Assembly: GCA_029204225.1 (NCBI GenBank)
Contig: CM055112.1
Span: 45,741,563-45,805,562, forward strand
DNA length: 64,000 nucleotides
Source: Diphasiastrum complanatum
Taxonomy: Eukaryota > Streptophyta > Lycopodiopsida > Lycopodiales > Lycopodiaceae
Reading direction: 5' to 3'
In this document: positions 35,090-45,400 of the stretch, in pieces
How the letters are laid out: each line of letters starts with the position of its first letter
How positions within the stretch are numbered: the stretch's first letter is position 1
Program-made: the position numbers and the translations under genes
The notes under the pieces: model-generated
What the model was told of the DNA's origin: nothing
What the model saw: only the letters and a program-made list of their open reading frames with translations
The model's database searches: none

Positions 35090-35713
35090 ATGTCTACATC
35101 TGGTTCACATATCTTGGAGCACAACGAGAGATTAACATCTTCCAATTATGCAATGTGGAAGATTAGAATGTAATCATTGCTGATTCTATAGGATGTAATG
35201 GACATTGTGAGTGGAGCTGAAGAAGAACCTGCTGCACCTAATGAAGCTGCAGCATTTCACAAAAGAACCAGAACTGCCCTTCGTTTTATAAAAATGAATG
35301 TAACCAATGAAGTGTTAAGAGAGATCAGTACATGCACCACTTCCAAGAAAGCTTGGGATACTCTAAAAACAATCTATGAAATCAAGAATACTTCTAGATT
35401 CCTTACACTTAGAAACCAAATCTTTCTAAGTTATCTGAGAGTAGATGAGAGTGCTTCATCATATGTGATGAGAGTAAAGGGTCTTCATCAAGAGTTAGCT
35501 GGTATTGGAGATGCTCTTAATGGACTTAGAGATGAGTATGACAATATTGTGCAGACTTATGCTGTCAGGGAGGAACTTCTATCCTTGGAGACATTGCAAG
35601 GTGTTCTCATTGCCGAAGAAAGTAGGCAAGAAAACAAGATGTTGAGGATCAACAGACTTTCATTGAAAGATGGTGGAGATGACAAAGCACTCTTCATCAA
35701 AGAGCAAGCATGA
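35090..35713 (+). pseudogene. Copia gag, LTR A family, cut at an inversion break
   Basis: The first ATG (35,090) opens a copia gag (HNERLTSSNYAMWKIRM), broken by two in-frame stops at 35,171 and 35,189. The frame then stays open to 35,713 (IVSGAEEEPAAPNEAAAF; RFIKMNVTNEVLREISTCTT; ending DDKALFIKEQA). It resembles the gag of the complete copia element. At 35,710 it meets the GST-bearing inverted repeat. If the segment 35,711-40,740 is read reversed, the same frame continues into the Lys-rich stretch and zinc knuckle now on the minus strand at 40,684-40,741. Confidence 0.88.
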
Positions 35714-38298
35714 CTTATATGAGAATATTTCATGCATCGGACATTATGGAGCCGAGTATGGGTTTAAGTCACTTACTTTTTGGAATATTGACAAACAATC
35801 TAAAACTCATGACACCAAGCAACACTTACTATCCAAGTATCAATGGTTTTCACATTATGAAAATCAAGTACATAAATCAGTGCTGACAGCACAACAAAAT
35901 TTAGTCGTGTCTAATTCAGCACATAAAATTCACAATAATTGCATATATTCATAATCATGAAATTGCATGATTATTAAAGAATTTTGCATCCACAAACTAG
36001 TAATTCGTAGTGGAAATTGAAATGTCAGAACAAACTCTCCGCGTTTGCCTGCTCCCTCTTGTTCATTTTTGCTTAGATAGCTTTGTCTCGCAGCCGCTGC
36101 TGAAAGCGAATGGCGTTGTCCAACAGCATCCTCGGATCGGCAATGGAGCATTTCACATTCGGATGCATGCTGATGGCATCTAACCACTCGGCCAATCTTG
36201 GGCATTCCTTAGCATCAGGGAACTTGCGGTTTGCAAGACCTTCATAAACTGTTATCCATGATACCAGAGGAGCCAGGACTAGATCCGGAATGGTTAGATG
36301 CTCCCCAAAAAAGAAGGGTTTCCCATACGGAAGTTTGCTCATTTCTCTATCCAGAGTGATGTATAATTGAGCTGTATCATTCCATGCTTGAATTTGCTCA
36401 CCATCTAGCTTTTTCATAATCAGCAAACTCGTTTCCCAGAACTGCAATATAACAGGAAAAAAAACTAATGAAAACGCTGGTCATATTCAGTGGAGCTAAT
36501 TCGTGAAACATCGATCAGCTAATTAACTGTTAGACTATTATAATACTGTAGCTCCAAATGTACGATCTATACATTGCTAGAATGAAAACGCAGATTTGTT
36601 TTGTTGCCCCGTAGCTCTGATGATGAAATTAAGGTAGTACCTTTTTATTGCAAAAATCTGCCCAAAATTGAGCCACGGATCGTTCATAAGGAGACTGAGG
36701 AAGAAGCGCTTTTCTAAGATCAAGCTCATCTGAAGCTGGCCAAGTTTGTTCGATGTATTCCAGAATGACCAGCGATTCTGCAACAGGCAAGCCACGGTGA
36801 ATGAGCACGGGCACTTGCTTGTGAACAGGATTAGAGCGAAGCAGAAGATCAGTCTTCACAACAGGGAAAGTGGCAGCTTCTTCCTCGAACACCTCATACT
36901 TGATCCCTTTCTCTGCCAAAGCCATCTTCACACTCATCGCAAATGGGCTGGGGGGGAGTGACAAGAGAGTTATGTGCTCATGATCCATCGACTTGATTAA
37001 TATTACCTCCTCCCTCTTCCTCTTCCTCTTCTTCCAATTCCTCTTTTCTTCTTCTTCTTCTTCTTCTTCTTTCAATTCCAACAAGCACGCTCATTCATCT
37101 CATCTCGGAAGTGCATATTATATTTATATACCCAGCAAAAACACTAATCTAAGAAGGGAGGGATCCATCATCCAGGTCCAGCTAGCTATATGACAAATTT
37201 TCACTTCCCCAGTGGGGCCCGCCCCTGGCCGAAAATGGCTACATGTGTTGCTCCATAGCCATAATGCGCGTTCCCTCTCTTCCAGCCGGCCCCAGATATT
37301 CAAGCTCTATACTAGGTTTGTGCGATCTCCACATGTTAAAGCTCTATGCCTAATTTGTGCCATGTAGCATAAAGTCATGGACATACATGTTTGTGGACCC
37401 AAATAGTCGAGCACTTTTGCCATATGGGATGCATTCATGGACCATAGTTGTTCCTGGGCTGCATAGATTCTCTGCGCTTCTGCCATGTGGCATGATTGAT
37501 TTACCATTGATAAGATTTTTAGAACCCACATTATGCTTGATGAAGTATTTGGAGGCACATTGTAGGAATACCCTCAATGACCCTTATCCCTCTCTTATTT
37601 GCTTTGTGTGAAAGTACAAAACATATCTTCAAAATTTCCATGGCTACATTTTGTAAAATTCAGTACAATAACTAATATTTTCATAACATAGGAAGATTAT
37701 AATACATTTATTACCATCAATATTTTAATGTAGGCTTAACTAATATAATCCAATAATTGCTACAATTTGATGTTAAATGACAATTCAATGCCATCAATAA
37801 TATATCAATCTATTGAATCACACTAACATAATGGCATGCTATACACATTGCCTACATGATGCATATAGCGCACACCCATGATATTGAACTGGTAGATTAT
37901 GTTTGTTATTGTTAACTTCAATATGTTTCTCAAGAGTTCATGTTTCAGCTATCCATCTTCTTCTTTTAAGATTAGTAGGATTGTGAAATTATTGTTGGTT
38001 GATTTAGATTGCTTATGATTCTAGAATCTTACATGGAATAAGAATACTAGTCTAAGAAAGCTCCATTTAAAGTTTTTGTCATCGATCCTCTGCATCAACG
38101 GAAGCTTGAACGAACTCCAATTGATGAACAATTCGTTATCCTATGAAAGCTAGCATGCAAGGCCTTTGATTTGTGTCAGAGTAGGTGAATTAATAGAGAT
38201 TCAAATTGCAAGGTTGATTATAGCATCAAAAACAGCTTCTTCAGGAGGGCCTTTTTATGGAAAGCTGAAAATTGATTTGGCTTTAACTTGGCCAATCA
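35702..38298 (-). repeat. Inverted repeat I, right arm (carries GST copy 2)
   Basis: Reverse complement of 594-3,168. Besides the GST it holds about 370 bp of 3' flank and 1.3 kb of 5' flank. The inner end shares GAGCAAGC with the gag sequence it abuts; the outer end is at 38,298, beyond which the copies differ. Confidence 0.9.
36073..36988 (-). CDS. Glutathione S-transferase, tau-like, copy 2 (two exons, open)
   Basis: Predicted cytosolic enzyme joining glutathione to electrophilic compounds. Exon 1 is 36,988-36,641 (116 codons), the intron is 36,640-36,442 (199 bp, GT...TTGCAG, phase 0) and exon 2 is 36,441-36,073 (122 codons plus stop): 238 residues, close to the usual 220-235. N-terminal thioredoxin-like domain: likely catalytic Ser14 in PPSPFAM, cis-Pro60 in VPVLIH, glutathione-binding Glu71-Ser72 in ESLVILEYIE. 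C-terminal helical domain: FWADFCNKK, then FFFGEHLTIPDLVLAP and SWITVYE. A single intron after FWADxxxKK is characteristic of tau GSTs. The start is the ATG giving MDHEHITLL; the longer open frame upstream only translates a (GAA)n leader. It is flanked by copia fragments on both sides. Lambda or another plant GST class is possible but fits less well. Expression cannot be judged from sequence. Confidence 0.88.
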
Positions 38299-38686
38299 AG
38301 TCACTAGAATAAAAATAGTGTAGCGTGGGCGCATCACTCTCATCTGAAGTCTTACCTTTGCCACTGATGCTACATGGGTCAAGCGCGGAAAGAGGCTTCC
38401 TTTGTCAGCGAGCTAGTGCAACGAGCACTCTCATCCCATGGGGCTTTGGTATAAATCATCAAGAAAATTATTAGGTGTGGAGAGGAATGAATTGGAGAGA
38501 GTAGAATGTTCTAAAAGCTCAGTAAAATCTATGATAAATATGAAACTGGATAAGAACAAGACCCACACCTTCTAGAGTTGTTGAGAACCTCAAAGCATCC
38601 ACCCAAGCTTAGAGGGAGTCTTTGCCACTAGAACAGTACCACTACATATCATCATACAGTAGATAAAGGGCCTAAACATCAAGGGC
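38299..38686. other. No gene recognised
   Basis: About 390 bp between inverted repeat I and the decayed unknown coding region. No LTR ends, repeats or motifs seen. Confidence 0.45.
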
Positions 38687-39352
38687 ATGATAGATGAGCG
38701 CCGACCACGACAATATTGTCCTATACTTCGCTTCCCCAAACTCTACGTGACCATCATAGGACTCGATACTACGGTACGTGGCCTTCGAACTGGAGACTTA
38801 GCACTTGAGATCGATAACAAAGAATTTCGGGTAAGGGCCACACTATACATCAAAATAAATCAACAATGGATATTAGTGACCACACAGACCTTACAATTGC
38901 AACCCATTGAGCAAGCTTTTAACCTCGATAGACTTCCCATGACAAGTACAACACTAAGTGACCTTCCCCTACCAAGAGACTTCTGTCAAGTAGTATGACA
39001 AGTGGTCGCTTATTACTACTTCTATAGCCCTTATGTCCAACATTTTCTTATCCCAGGAGATCGATTGTTTCGAGTCAAACCTAGAGCAAATGAAAGTACT
39101 CTAAGCGTGTATTAACTAGCAGCAAATCTAAACTGGGTATGTGTAGCCCTAACAACTATACGTTATATAGAGTTAGTGATACCCCGTTGGCCTTCCCCAC
39201 CAGCTCCTACTGATGACAATCTAACTACCATTCTTAGATGCATTACCCAAACTTCAAAAGAGCCAACCCCAACTTCAGAAGAGGTAGCCTCTACACTTGA
39301 AGTAACAAATGGTCTCGACAACCATAGGCACACTCGGAAAACTACATTATGA
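38687..39352 (+). pseudogene. Unrecognised protein-coding remnant
   Basis: One frame of 221 codons broken by only two stops (38,996-38,998 and about 39,113) before TGA at 39,350. Its composition looks protein-like: DTTVRGLRTGDLALEI, then FRVRATLYIKIN, later FLIPGDRLFRVKPRANEST and LAANLNWVCVALTTIRYIE, ending in a Pro/Thr/Ser-rich tail. I cannot place it in a family. It lies between the GST repeat and the copia protease remnant, so it may be part of the same composite or an independent old insertion. Confidence 0.4.
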
Positions 39353-39371
39353 ATAGAGTACATTTTGGTCC

Positions 39372-39602
39372 ATGCAGATTTTGTTTTTGGTTTTACGTGT
39401 TTTAGAGCCCGTCAATATAGATGTCATAGCATCTGACACCACAACTCGAGAGGTTCGTATTGGAGACATTGTCATAAAGGTAAACCCTCATGGATTCCTC
39501 ATCCTAACCACTGTTTACATACGAGAACATCATCGTGGGATAGCACAGGCTGTCTATTCACTGCGTATCAATAGTACACTAGCTGCCCTTGGATTTGTGT
39601 GA
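39372..39602 (+). pseudogene. Second unrecognised remnant, similar to the previous one
   Basis: A 76-codon frame containing SDTTTREVRIGDIVIKV and FLILTTVYIREH, the same D-T-T-x-R-x-x-R-x-G-D ... T-x-Y-I pattern as 38,745-38,860. Probably a diverged duplicate of the same domain or another part of one decayed gene. Function unknown. Confidence 0.35.
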
Positions 39603-39709
39603 GCACTAAAATGAAGATGATCTCCCACTGGTCATATCTCTGAGAGCTTGGAAAGCTCTCATTGACCCAGGAGTACGGGGTAATCAGTGAGGCCCCCAGG
39701 ATTGGAAAT

Positions 39710-39803
39710 CATTAGAGGAGTTCTTGATCCAGAAAAGACCCTTTGTAAAGTTTCTTTTTATATTTTTTCTCAATTTTTTCTTACACATGGACCAATCATA
39801 ACA
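39710..39803 (+). mobile_element. Truncated copy of the 367-bp TIR element
   Basis: Starts CATTAGAGGAGTTC and follows, for about 94 bp, the reverse complement of the right end of the element at 40,319-40,685 (ACCCTTTGTAAAG, then TTACACATGGACCAATCA). The other end is missing. Confidence 0.75.
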
Positions 39804-39824
39804 TGTTAGCACTCTCCCTAGAAT

Positions 39825-40741
39825 CTAGTTTGTACAACTTACCAATTCTAGATCCTCTAGCAGTAGCTTCATTTTCTCTGAGATTATACACTTGTTAACT
39901 TGAAACTTGACGTCGAATCCACTATCAAACAACTGTCCTACACTAATGAGATTCTTGGTCAATCTAGGTACATACAGTACATCATGTAAGCAAAAAGATT
40001 TTGATGATGATGCATGCAATGGAATACTACTTATTCCTTCAATCCTACACTCTATATCATTAGCAGTACAGATTGATCTTTTTGCACCTAGATATGGCAT
40101 GAGAATAGTGAAAGGGTTTCTAGAACTAGACATATGGGAACTAGCCCCACTATCTATCCACCAAAATTCTTCATTCTTGAAAGGAAAACATGAAAAAGTA
40201 GACATCATTAATGAATCCTCTCTTTCACTCTCAACACCCTCACACTCATCCTCATTAGTAAGCTTAGCTTGCTTAGATTGGTTCTTCTTCTTGAAACAGT
40301 TTGATGCATAGTATCCTTCATTAGAGGAGTTTTGAGTTCCAAAAGAATTCATGCAAAATGTCTTTTTTATTATTAAAATATTATAACACTAATACTTTTG
40401 ACTTGCCATAACTTTTTAATCGTAGCTCAGAAGTATGCATGTAACATATCATTGGAAAGCCCTTGTTGAGTACTTTCTAATGCAGTAAACTTCGCTAAAT
40501 TTAGACTTACCACTAAAAAGCTATGCCTTTTTTTAGTATGGAATCAAAACGTGGACTCAAAAAGTTACGTTACATAGATTTCAAATTTGAGTGTTTTGAT
40601 TGGTCCATGTGTAAGAAAAATTTGAGAAAAAATATAAAAAGAATCTTTACAAAGGGTCTTTTTGGGATTTAGAACTCCTCTAATGTCTTGCCACAAAAAA
40701 AACACTTCATCTTTGACAGCTTCTTCTTGCCACTGAACCAG
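39825..40741 (-). pseudogene. Copia gag zinc knuckle and protease, interrupted by a TIR element
   Basis: On the minus strand: a Lys-rich gag end (KKKLSKMKCFFCGK, 40,684-40,730), a break of 367 bp, then the rest of the knuckle (GYYASNCFKKKNQ) and the protease (FWWIDSGASSHMSS, LHDVLYVPRLTKNLISVGQL), ending at 39,825. Removing exactly 40,319-40,685 joins the two knuckle halves in frame as C-X2-C-X4-Y-X4-C, with Tyr where His is usual. The protease DSGA is intact. The gag part continues the frame of 35,090-35,713 if the segment between is inverted. Pre-integrase and the first integrase residues do not follow. Confidence 0.88.
40319..40685. mobile_element. Small non-autonomous TIR element (MITE-like), 367 bp
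   Basis: Terminal inverted repeats of about 26 bp: CATTAGAGGAGTTTTGAGTT at the left and, complementary, CATTAGAGGAGTTCTAAATC at the right; about 22 of 26 bases agree. No coding capacity. It splits a copia zinc-knuckle codon run and is absent from the inferred ancestral frame. No clear target duplication: precise removal leaves an intact frame without extra bases. A partial copy is at 39,710-39,803. Superfamily undetermined. Confidence 0.8.
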
Positions 40742-41105
40742 ATCATGGCCTCTGCCATGGTGTATGTCCTGACTCCTAAAGATATGCAATTAGACAACAC
40801 AAAATAAGTGCATGGTCCATGTTCATCCTCTCCTTTGAGACTTTGTAAGAGAAACACTCCTAGTAAATGAATGTGATAGGAGAATACATGAAATTTGCAC
40901 AAAGTCAAATGACATCCCTTTCGTCCTCTATACACGAGAGTACGAAAGTGAATGCCACAACCCTGTAAAGGCAAAGGGGCATTACAAGTTTTAGTCCTTG
41001 CCCAATGGTACGTTGCCACATGCCTCGATACGACTAGAAATTGTAGCATTCCATGTAGATTAATATGCATGCCTCTTTATACATTACTCCTGATTCAGAA
41101 TGAAT

Positions 41106-41109
<4 letters not shown>

Positions 41110-41193
<84 letters not shown>
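41110..41193 (+). repeat. (TC)42 microsatellite
   Basis: 84-bp TC run, eight bases longer than the tract at 3,559-3,634. Confidence 0.95.
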
Positions 41194-41197
<4 letters not shown>

Positions 41198-41201
41198 ACC
41201 T

Positions 41202-42229
41202 CATCTACTTAAAAAGCATATGATTATTTTTGAGCTTGAAGGAATCAAGAGAGAATTTTCTTGTGCTTATTCTCCATCTCAAAATGGGGTTGTCGAAAGG
41301 AAAAATAGATCCTTATGTGAATGTGCTAAAGCAATTCGAATTGAAGCTTCTATGCCTATTGAATTTTGGGGAGAAGCAATAAATTGTGCAAATTATTTGT
41401 GCAATAGACTACCTCACAATACCCCTGCAGGAAGATCACCATATGAAGTCTTATTCAAGAAGAAGCCTAACGTTAATCACCTTAGAGTTTTTGAATGTAC
41501 TTGCTTTGTACATATTCCCTTGGAAACAAGGAGAAAAGATGATCCAAATTCAAGCAAAGGGATCGTGGTTGGGTATTCATCCAACAAGAAGGCATATAGA
41601 ATTTATGTTCCCTCTACCTCAATCACAATTGAGAGTAGAGATGTTATATTCCATGTGAACCAGAAATACATCTTTGATGAGGCCGAGATCAAAGAGTCTC
41701 AAAAAGGTTCTCCTATTATCTCTCTTGAAGATTATCATGGAGGGATGGGGCCGAGAATTGAGGAGGAGTCACCTCGAATCTTCTCGCCTAGAAGATCACT
41801 AAGAGAAAGATTCGAGCCTAAGAGGCTCTCATATGGTGAAAAAGGCAAACAAATGGAACTTGATTCCACTAGTTATGCATATTTTATCTCACATGAAGAG
41901 CCAAAGGATGTCCAAGAGGCACTCAACTCAAAAGAATGGTTTTTAGCCATGAAGCAAGAATATGATGCATTGATCACCAACAAGACATGGGAGCTTGTGG
42001 ATCTTCCATCCAACAAGCATACTATTGGTTGCAAATGGGTTTTTCGAGTCAAATATAATCAAGATAATCAACAAATATAAGGCAAGACTTTGTGCAAAGG
42101 GCTTTGCCCAAATTCATGGACTTGATTATGAAGAGACCTTTGCACCTGTTGCAAAGATGGTATCAATAAGAGTTATCATATCCATTGCTTGTTTTTTCAA
42201 ACGAAAGCTGTTCCAATTAGATGCCTCAA
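41202..42229 (+). pseudogene. Copia integrase C-terminus and RT start, right copy
   Basis: Nearly the same protein as the left copy (GIKREFSCAYSPSQNG; GYSSNKKAYRIYVPST; CKWVFRVKYNQD) with few substitutions (for example Asn-Val-Asn-His against Asn-Gly-Asp-Gln near 41,471). The same frameshift lies near 42,060-42,080. RT is cut at 42,229, 14 codons before the end of the next conserved block. Confidence 0.9.
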
Positions 42230-45200
42230 CCGTGGGAGTCTGCCAACTGACTGCAGCAGATCGAAAAAGTGAAGAGGTGGTGAGTCGGCTAATGAAGGGA
42301 GATGAGATGTAGCAGACCCAGCCATTGTTGCCTGTTGCAGAATAGATAGGGCTTGCGCATGTTGTAGGGCAATGAAAACACGCTGTTTGAAGGAAGCCAT
42401 GAGAATAGAATCAGGAATACCTTGATGCTCTGCCGCTTGATGAGAACACATGCGAAGAAAATCCTCAAAGCGTCGATGCAAGGTGCCATAAGTCTCAACG
42501 GCCAAAGGAAGGAAAGCATCAGTGGGGTGCCTATTGGAGTAGTTTTTTCCTTCTCTTGTGCTGCGACACCTGCCGCTTCTCCTGGTGTGAAGGCAGATCA
42601 GCAACAATAACATCTGTCAAAGTACGAAGCCCATCTCGAGAGAGGACAATGTCAACACACCTGTGAGAAGAGTGGGACGCGGAAGAAGGAAGGACATGAG
42701 ACTGCTCTCTGAGGACATGGAAACCTCCATCTCTGGCTATAGCGGCCGCTGCATCTCTGACAACATCATGCGTAGTTGTGCGCTCACTCCCATAAAGACA
42801 TCAGAGGAGGTGGATAGCAAGAGCATCAATAGGGTGACCACAAACACACTTGGAGAGACCCAAGACCGAAGGATGAGAAAGCCCCAAGCGAAGACGAAGA
42901 GCAGTGGTGAAGATGGCCGAAGACAACCGGAAGGAAGGGATAATAGGCCGAGCTGACAGCCAAGCCCCAGCACTAGGACCCGCACAAGAAAGAAGCCGAC
43001 CTCGATGCAACGCCGAAGAAGCCTTAAAGAGCATGCTGGAAAGAATATGCTTGTGCACGCGCTCCAAGAGGGTCTCTTGCAGGTGATCTGAACTGAAAGT
43101 GAGGAGTTGCTCAAAAGGAGGAAGACAAGCTTGGGCAGAGAGGGGGAGGAGCTCTCGCACAACGATGAGGAGGTGCTGGAAAGGCAAAGAACCGCTATCC
43201 ACATGAGCAATGCAATCCACCAAGAGAGGGCGAAAGCCATAAAAGAACCAAGAAGACAAAGTAGGGGCGACAGGAGCCCAGCCTCCAAGAAAAGTTGCAG
43301 GTGCAGAAGGAACCGTAGAGAGAAGACCCACACCTCCACAAGAAATGGGTAACCGAGCCTAGTTCTGAGCTAAAAAGGTCTCCACACCATCCAAAGAACT
43401 AGGGCCCAAAAGGCAGCCAAAAACATCCATAAGAGAGCTGTCAAAGGAAGAGAGGAGATGCAAAAAGTCTGGAGTAGGGAGAAAAGTCCGTAGCAGATAA
43501 GAAGGGCGCTGGATAAAGCAAGACGTCAAGATGCCAAACGCGACCTGAGTGTCGCCCAACCGGGGAAGCAGATCTGAATGAACAACATCCTCCTGGAGAG
43601 CCTCACCAAGAAAAGCAGAGTTGAAGAAAGCAGACCCAAAAAGAGCACCCAGAACTCGAATGCCATTCGAAGGAGTGAGGAACCTTGAGAAGGAACAAAG
43701 TCCGAGGGAAGACCTGCTGGAGACCATACTAAATACTTGCGAGGTTGAATAGACAAACCAAGAGAAGCCAACTGCTCAGAGAAATGATGAAATGGAACCG
43801 TAGGAGCAGGACCAACAATATGAGTGTCATCAGCAACCGAAAGAAATAAGCAGGAGGGAAAGGCCTCTATAGAAGCTCGAAGTGCACGAAAATGAGCCAG
43901 AGCGAAAAGAGGACCAGCCAAAGGATCACCTTGATGAGTACCTACTATAGACTGGATAGTCGGGAGATCCCCAGAGCGCACATGGTGACTATAAAAGAGA
44001 GGAGTCTCAGTAGCATAGAACAATTGCACAAATGGGATAAGCTGAGCCAACTCAGCACCAGCCGCGCGTAGCTCCTGAAAAATCGCAGCTCTAGAAACAA
44101 AGTTAAAAGCATTGGAAACATCCACTAGGAGAACAACCCAGTTAGGATGGAGATCAGGGGTGGTACGCAAACCATGAATGACAGCTTCACAGCCGCCAGG
44201 AGTAGAGACACCAAACTGATGAGGGGAGAGAAAAGAGGTGAAAATTTGTTGAAACTAAAAACAGATAGAACGACTAACAAGACGGAGGAGGACTTTCCAA
44301 TAGCGATGGGACGGACGCCACCCGAGGCTTTAGACATGGCGATCAAATGAGACGCAGACAAAAGACGAGCGACAAAAGAAGGAATGTGACCAGAGGCGAT
44401 AAAAGAGCAGACCTAAAAGAGTTGAACAAAGCCACTAGCAGAGTCCTCAGGTGGAAAGCAATCACGAAGGTGTTCATAGACCAAACTGGAGGGACCACGA
44501 TGGAAGGCATGAGAGAAAGAATCACGATCAAGCACCAAGTCAACATCAGACACAAAATCCTCCACAAACAAGGGAAGAATGCCTTCAAAAGAAGGATGCA
44601 GAGCTTGGAGAGCAGCATCAGTATCAGTAGAAGAGGGAGCGGGTGTGAGAGGAGCTAAAGCTCGAGTTGCATGAGAATACTCACCAACTTGCCCAAGATA
44701 TAGAGTGCGACGAAGGCGACGGTGGAGAGGTGGGGTGCCTTGAGGTTGAGAGTCCTGCGAGTTGCGAGCAGCAAGTGCCTGACAACGTGCAAAGTGTTCA
44801 TCATGAAGCGTTTCCCAGTCTCCTGATAGAAAGCGACGAGGGCGAGCACGAGTTTCTCTATGACCAAGCCGCAATGTCAAAGGGGTCAATAGCCAAACGA
44901 TAAAGAGGAAGGGGCATAGCAACTTGAGTTTCTCGACGAAGAGCGAGGGAAATATGAAAGTAGAGCCTTGGACGAGGGAAGCCCAAGTGAAAAGCTCTGA
45001 GGACGTCAAGGGAAGAAATCCAAGACCAAGCTGAAGCAGAGGGCGAATGGGGTGCAGAAAGAAGAGGGCGATCTTGAGACGACTGAAGCAGCGCAGGACA
45101 AGAATGGTGGTGATGGGCAAGACCTCCCCTAGAAGAGAAGAAATGACCACAAGCATGGCAAGGAACCCGTTCAGGGGGTTGAGAAGGCAATGCAACAAGG

Positions 45201-45400
45201 GTCAAAGGAGGCTCACAACCAAGCGAGGGGGCAACAATGCCATGGGAAGAGGTGGGCGAAGGAGGAACAGAGGGTGTTGTGGCAAGCGAGGAACCCAACA
45301 CAACTTGACGTGAATGAGGAGAGGAGTCAGGAGGGGAAGATATAGTTGAAGCAGATCGTTTGAGACTGAGAGGACGAAGTAGGGAGATGTCCGAAGCCAT
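42230..45400 (-). pseudogene. LINE-like element with zinc finger, RT, CCHC-like finger and putative endonuclease, right arm
   Basis: The longest copy. Minus-strand order: ATG 45,400 (MASDISLLRPLSLKR); C2H2-type finger (CHACGHFF); ILPLFVEDFVSDVDLVLDRD; RT with GVRPI, LVDVSNAF, GDPLAGPLFAL and VADDTHIVG (Ala-Asp-Asp intact, near 43,830); a CVCGHPIDALAIHLL finger near 42,805-42,850; then, after a frameshift, VDIVLSRDGLRTLTDVIVADL (about 42,600-42,660) and FLPLAVETYGTLHRRFEDF (about 42,450-42,510). The spacing of D...D-V-x-V and the following Lys-rich and PLAVE parts fits a restriction-like endonuclease as in RLE-type LINEs. This assignment is inferred by motif. Stops and frameshifts, including one stop at 44,413 shared with the left arm, make it non-functional. 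Only the part from 43,463 to 45,400 belongs to inverted repeat II. Confidence 0.85.

Larger units (their letters stand above)
40734..42229 (+). repeat. Direct repeat, right copy (flank + (TC)n + copia INT/RT start)
   Basis: Same order and orientation as 3,183-4,674. It stops at 42,229 in the middle of the RT QLDVSNAF region, where LINE sequence begins. The first ~460 bp hold no recognised gene. Confidence 0.9.

Noticed and set aside
38687-39602. Endogenous virus-like coding region
   Set aside because: The decayed frames look protein-like, but no virus family motif could be supported from the sequence, so the region is left as unknown.
40952-41212. Ser/Leu-rich ORF through the (TC)n tract
   Set aside because: A dinucleotide repeat is open by construction; this is not a gene.
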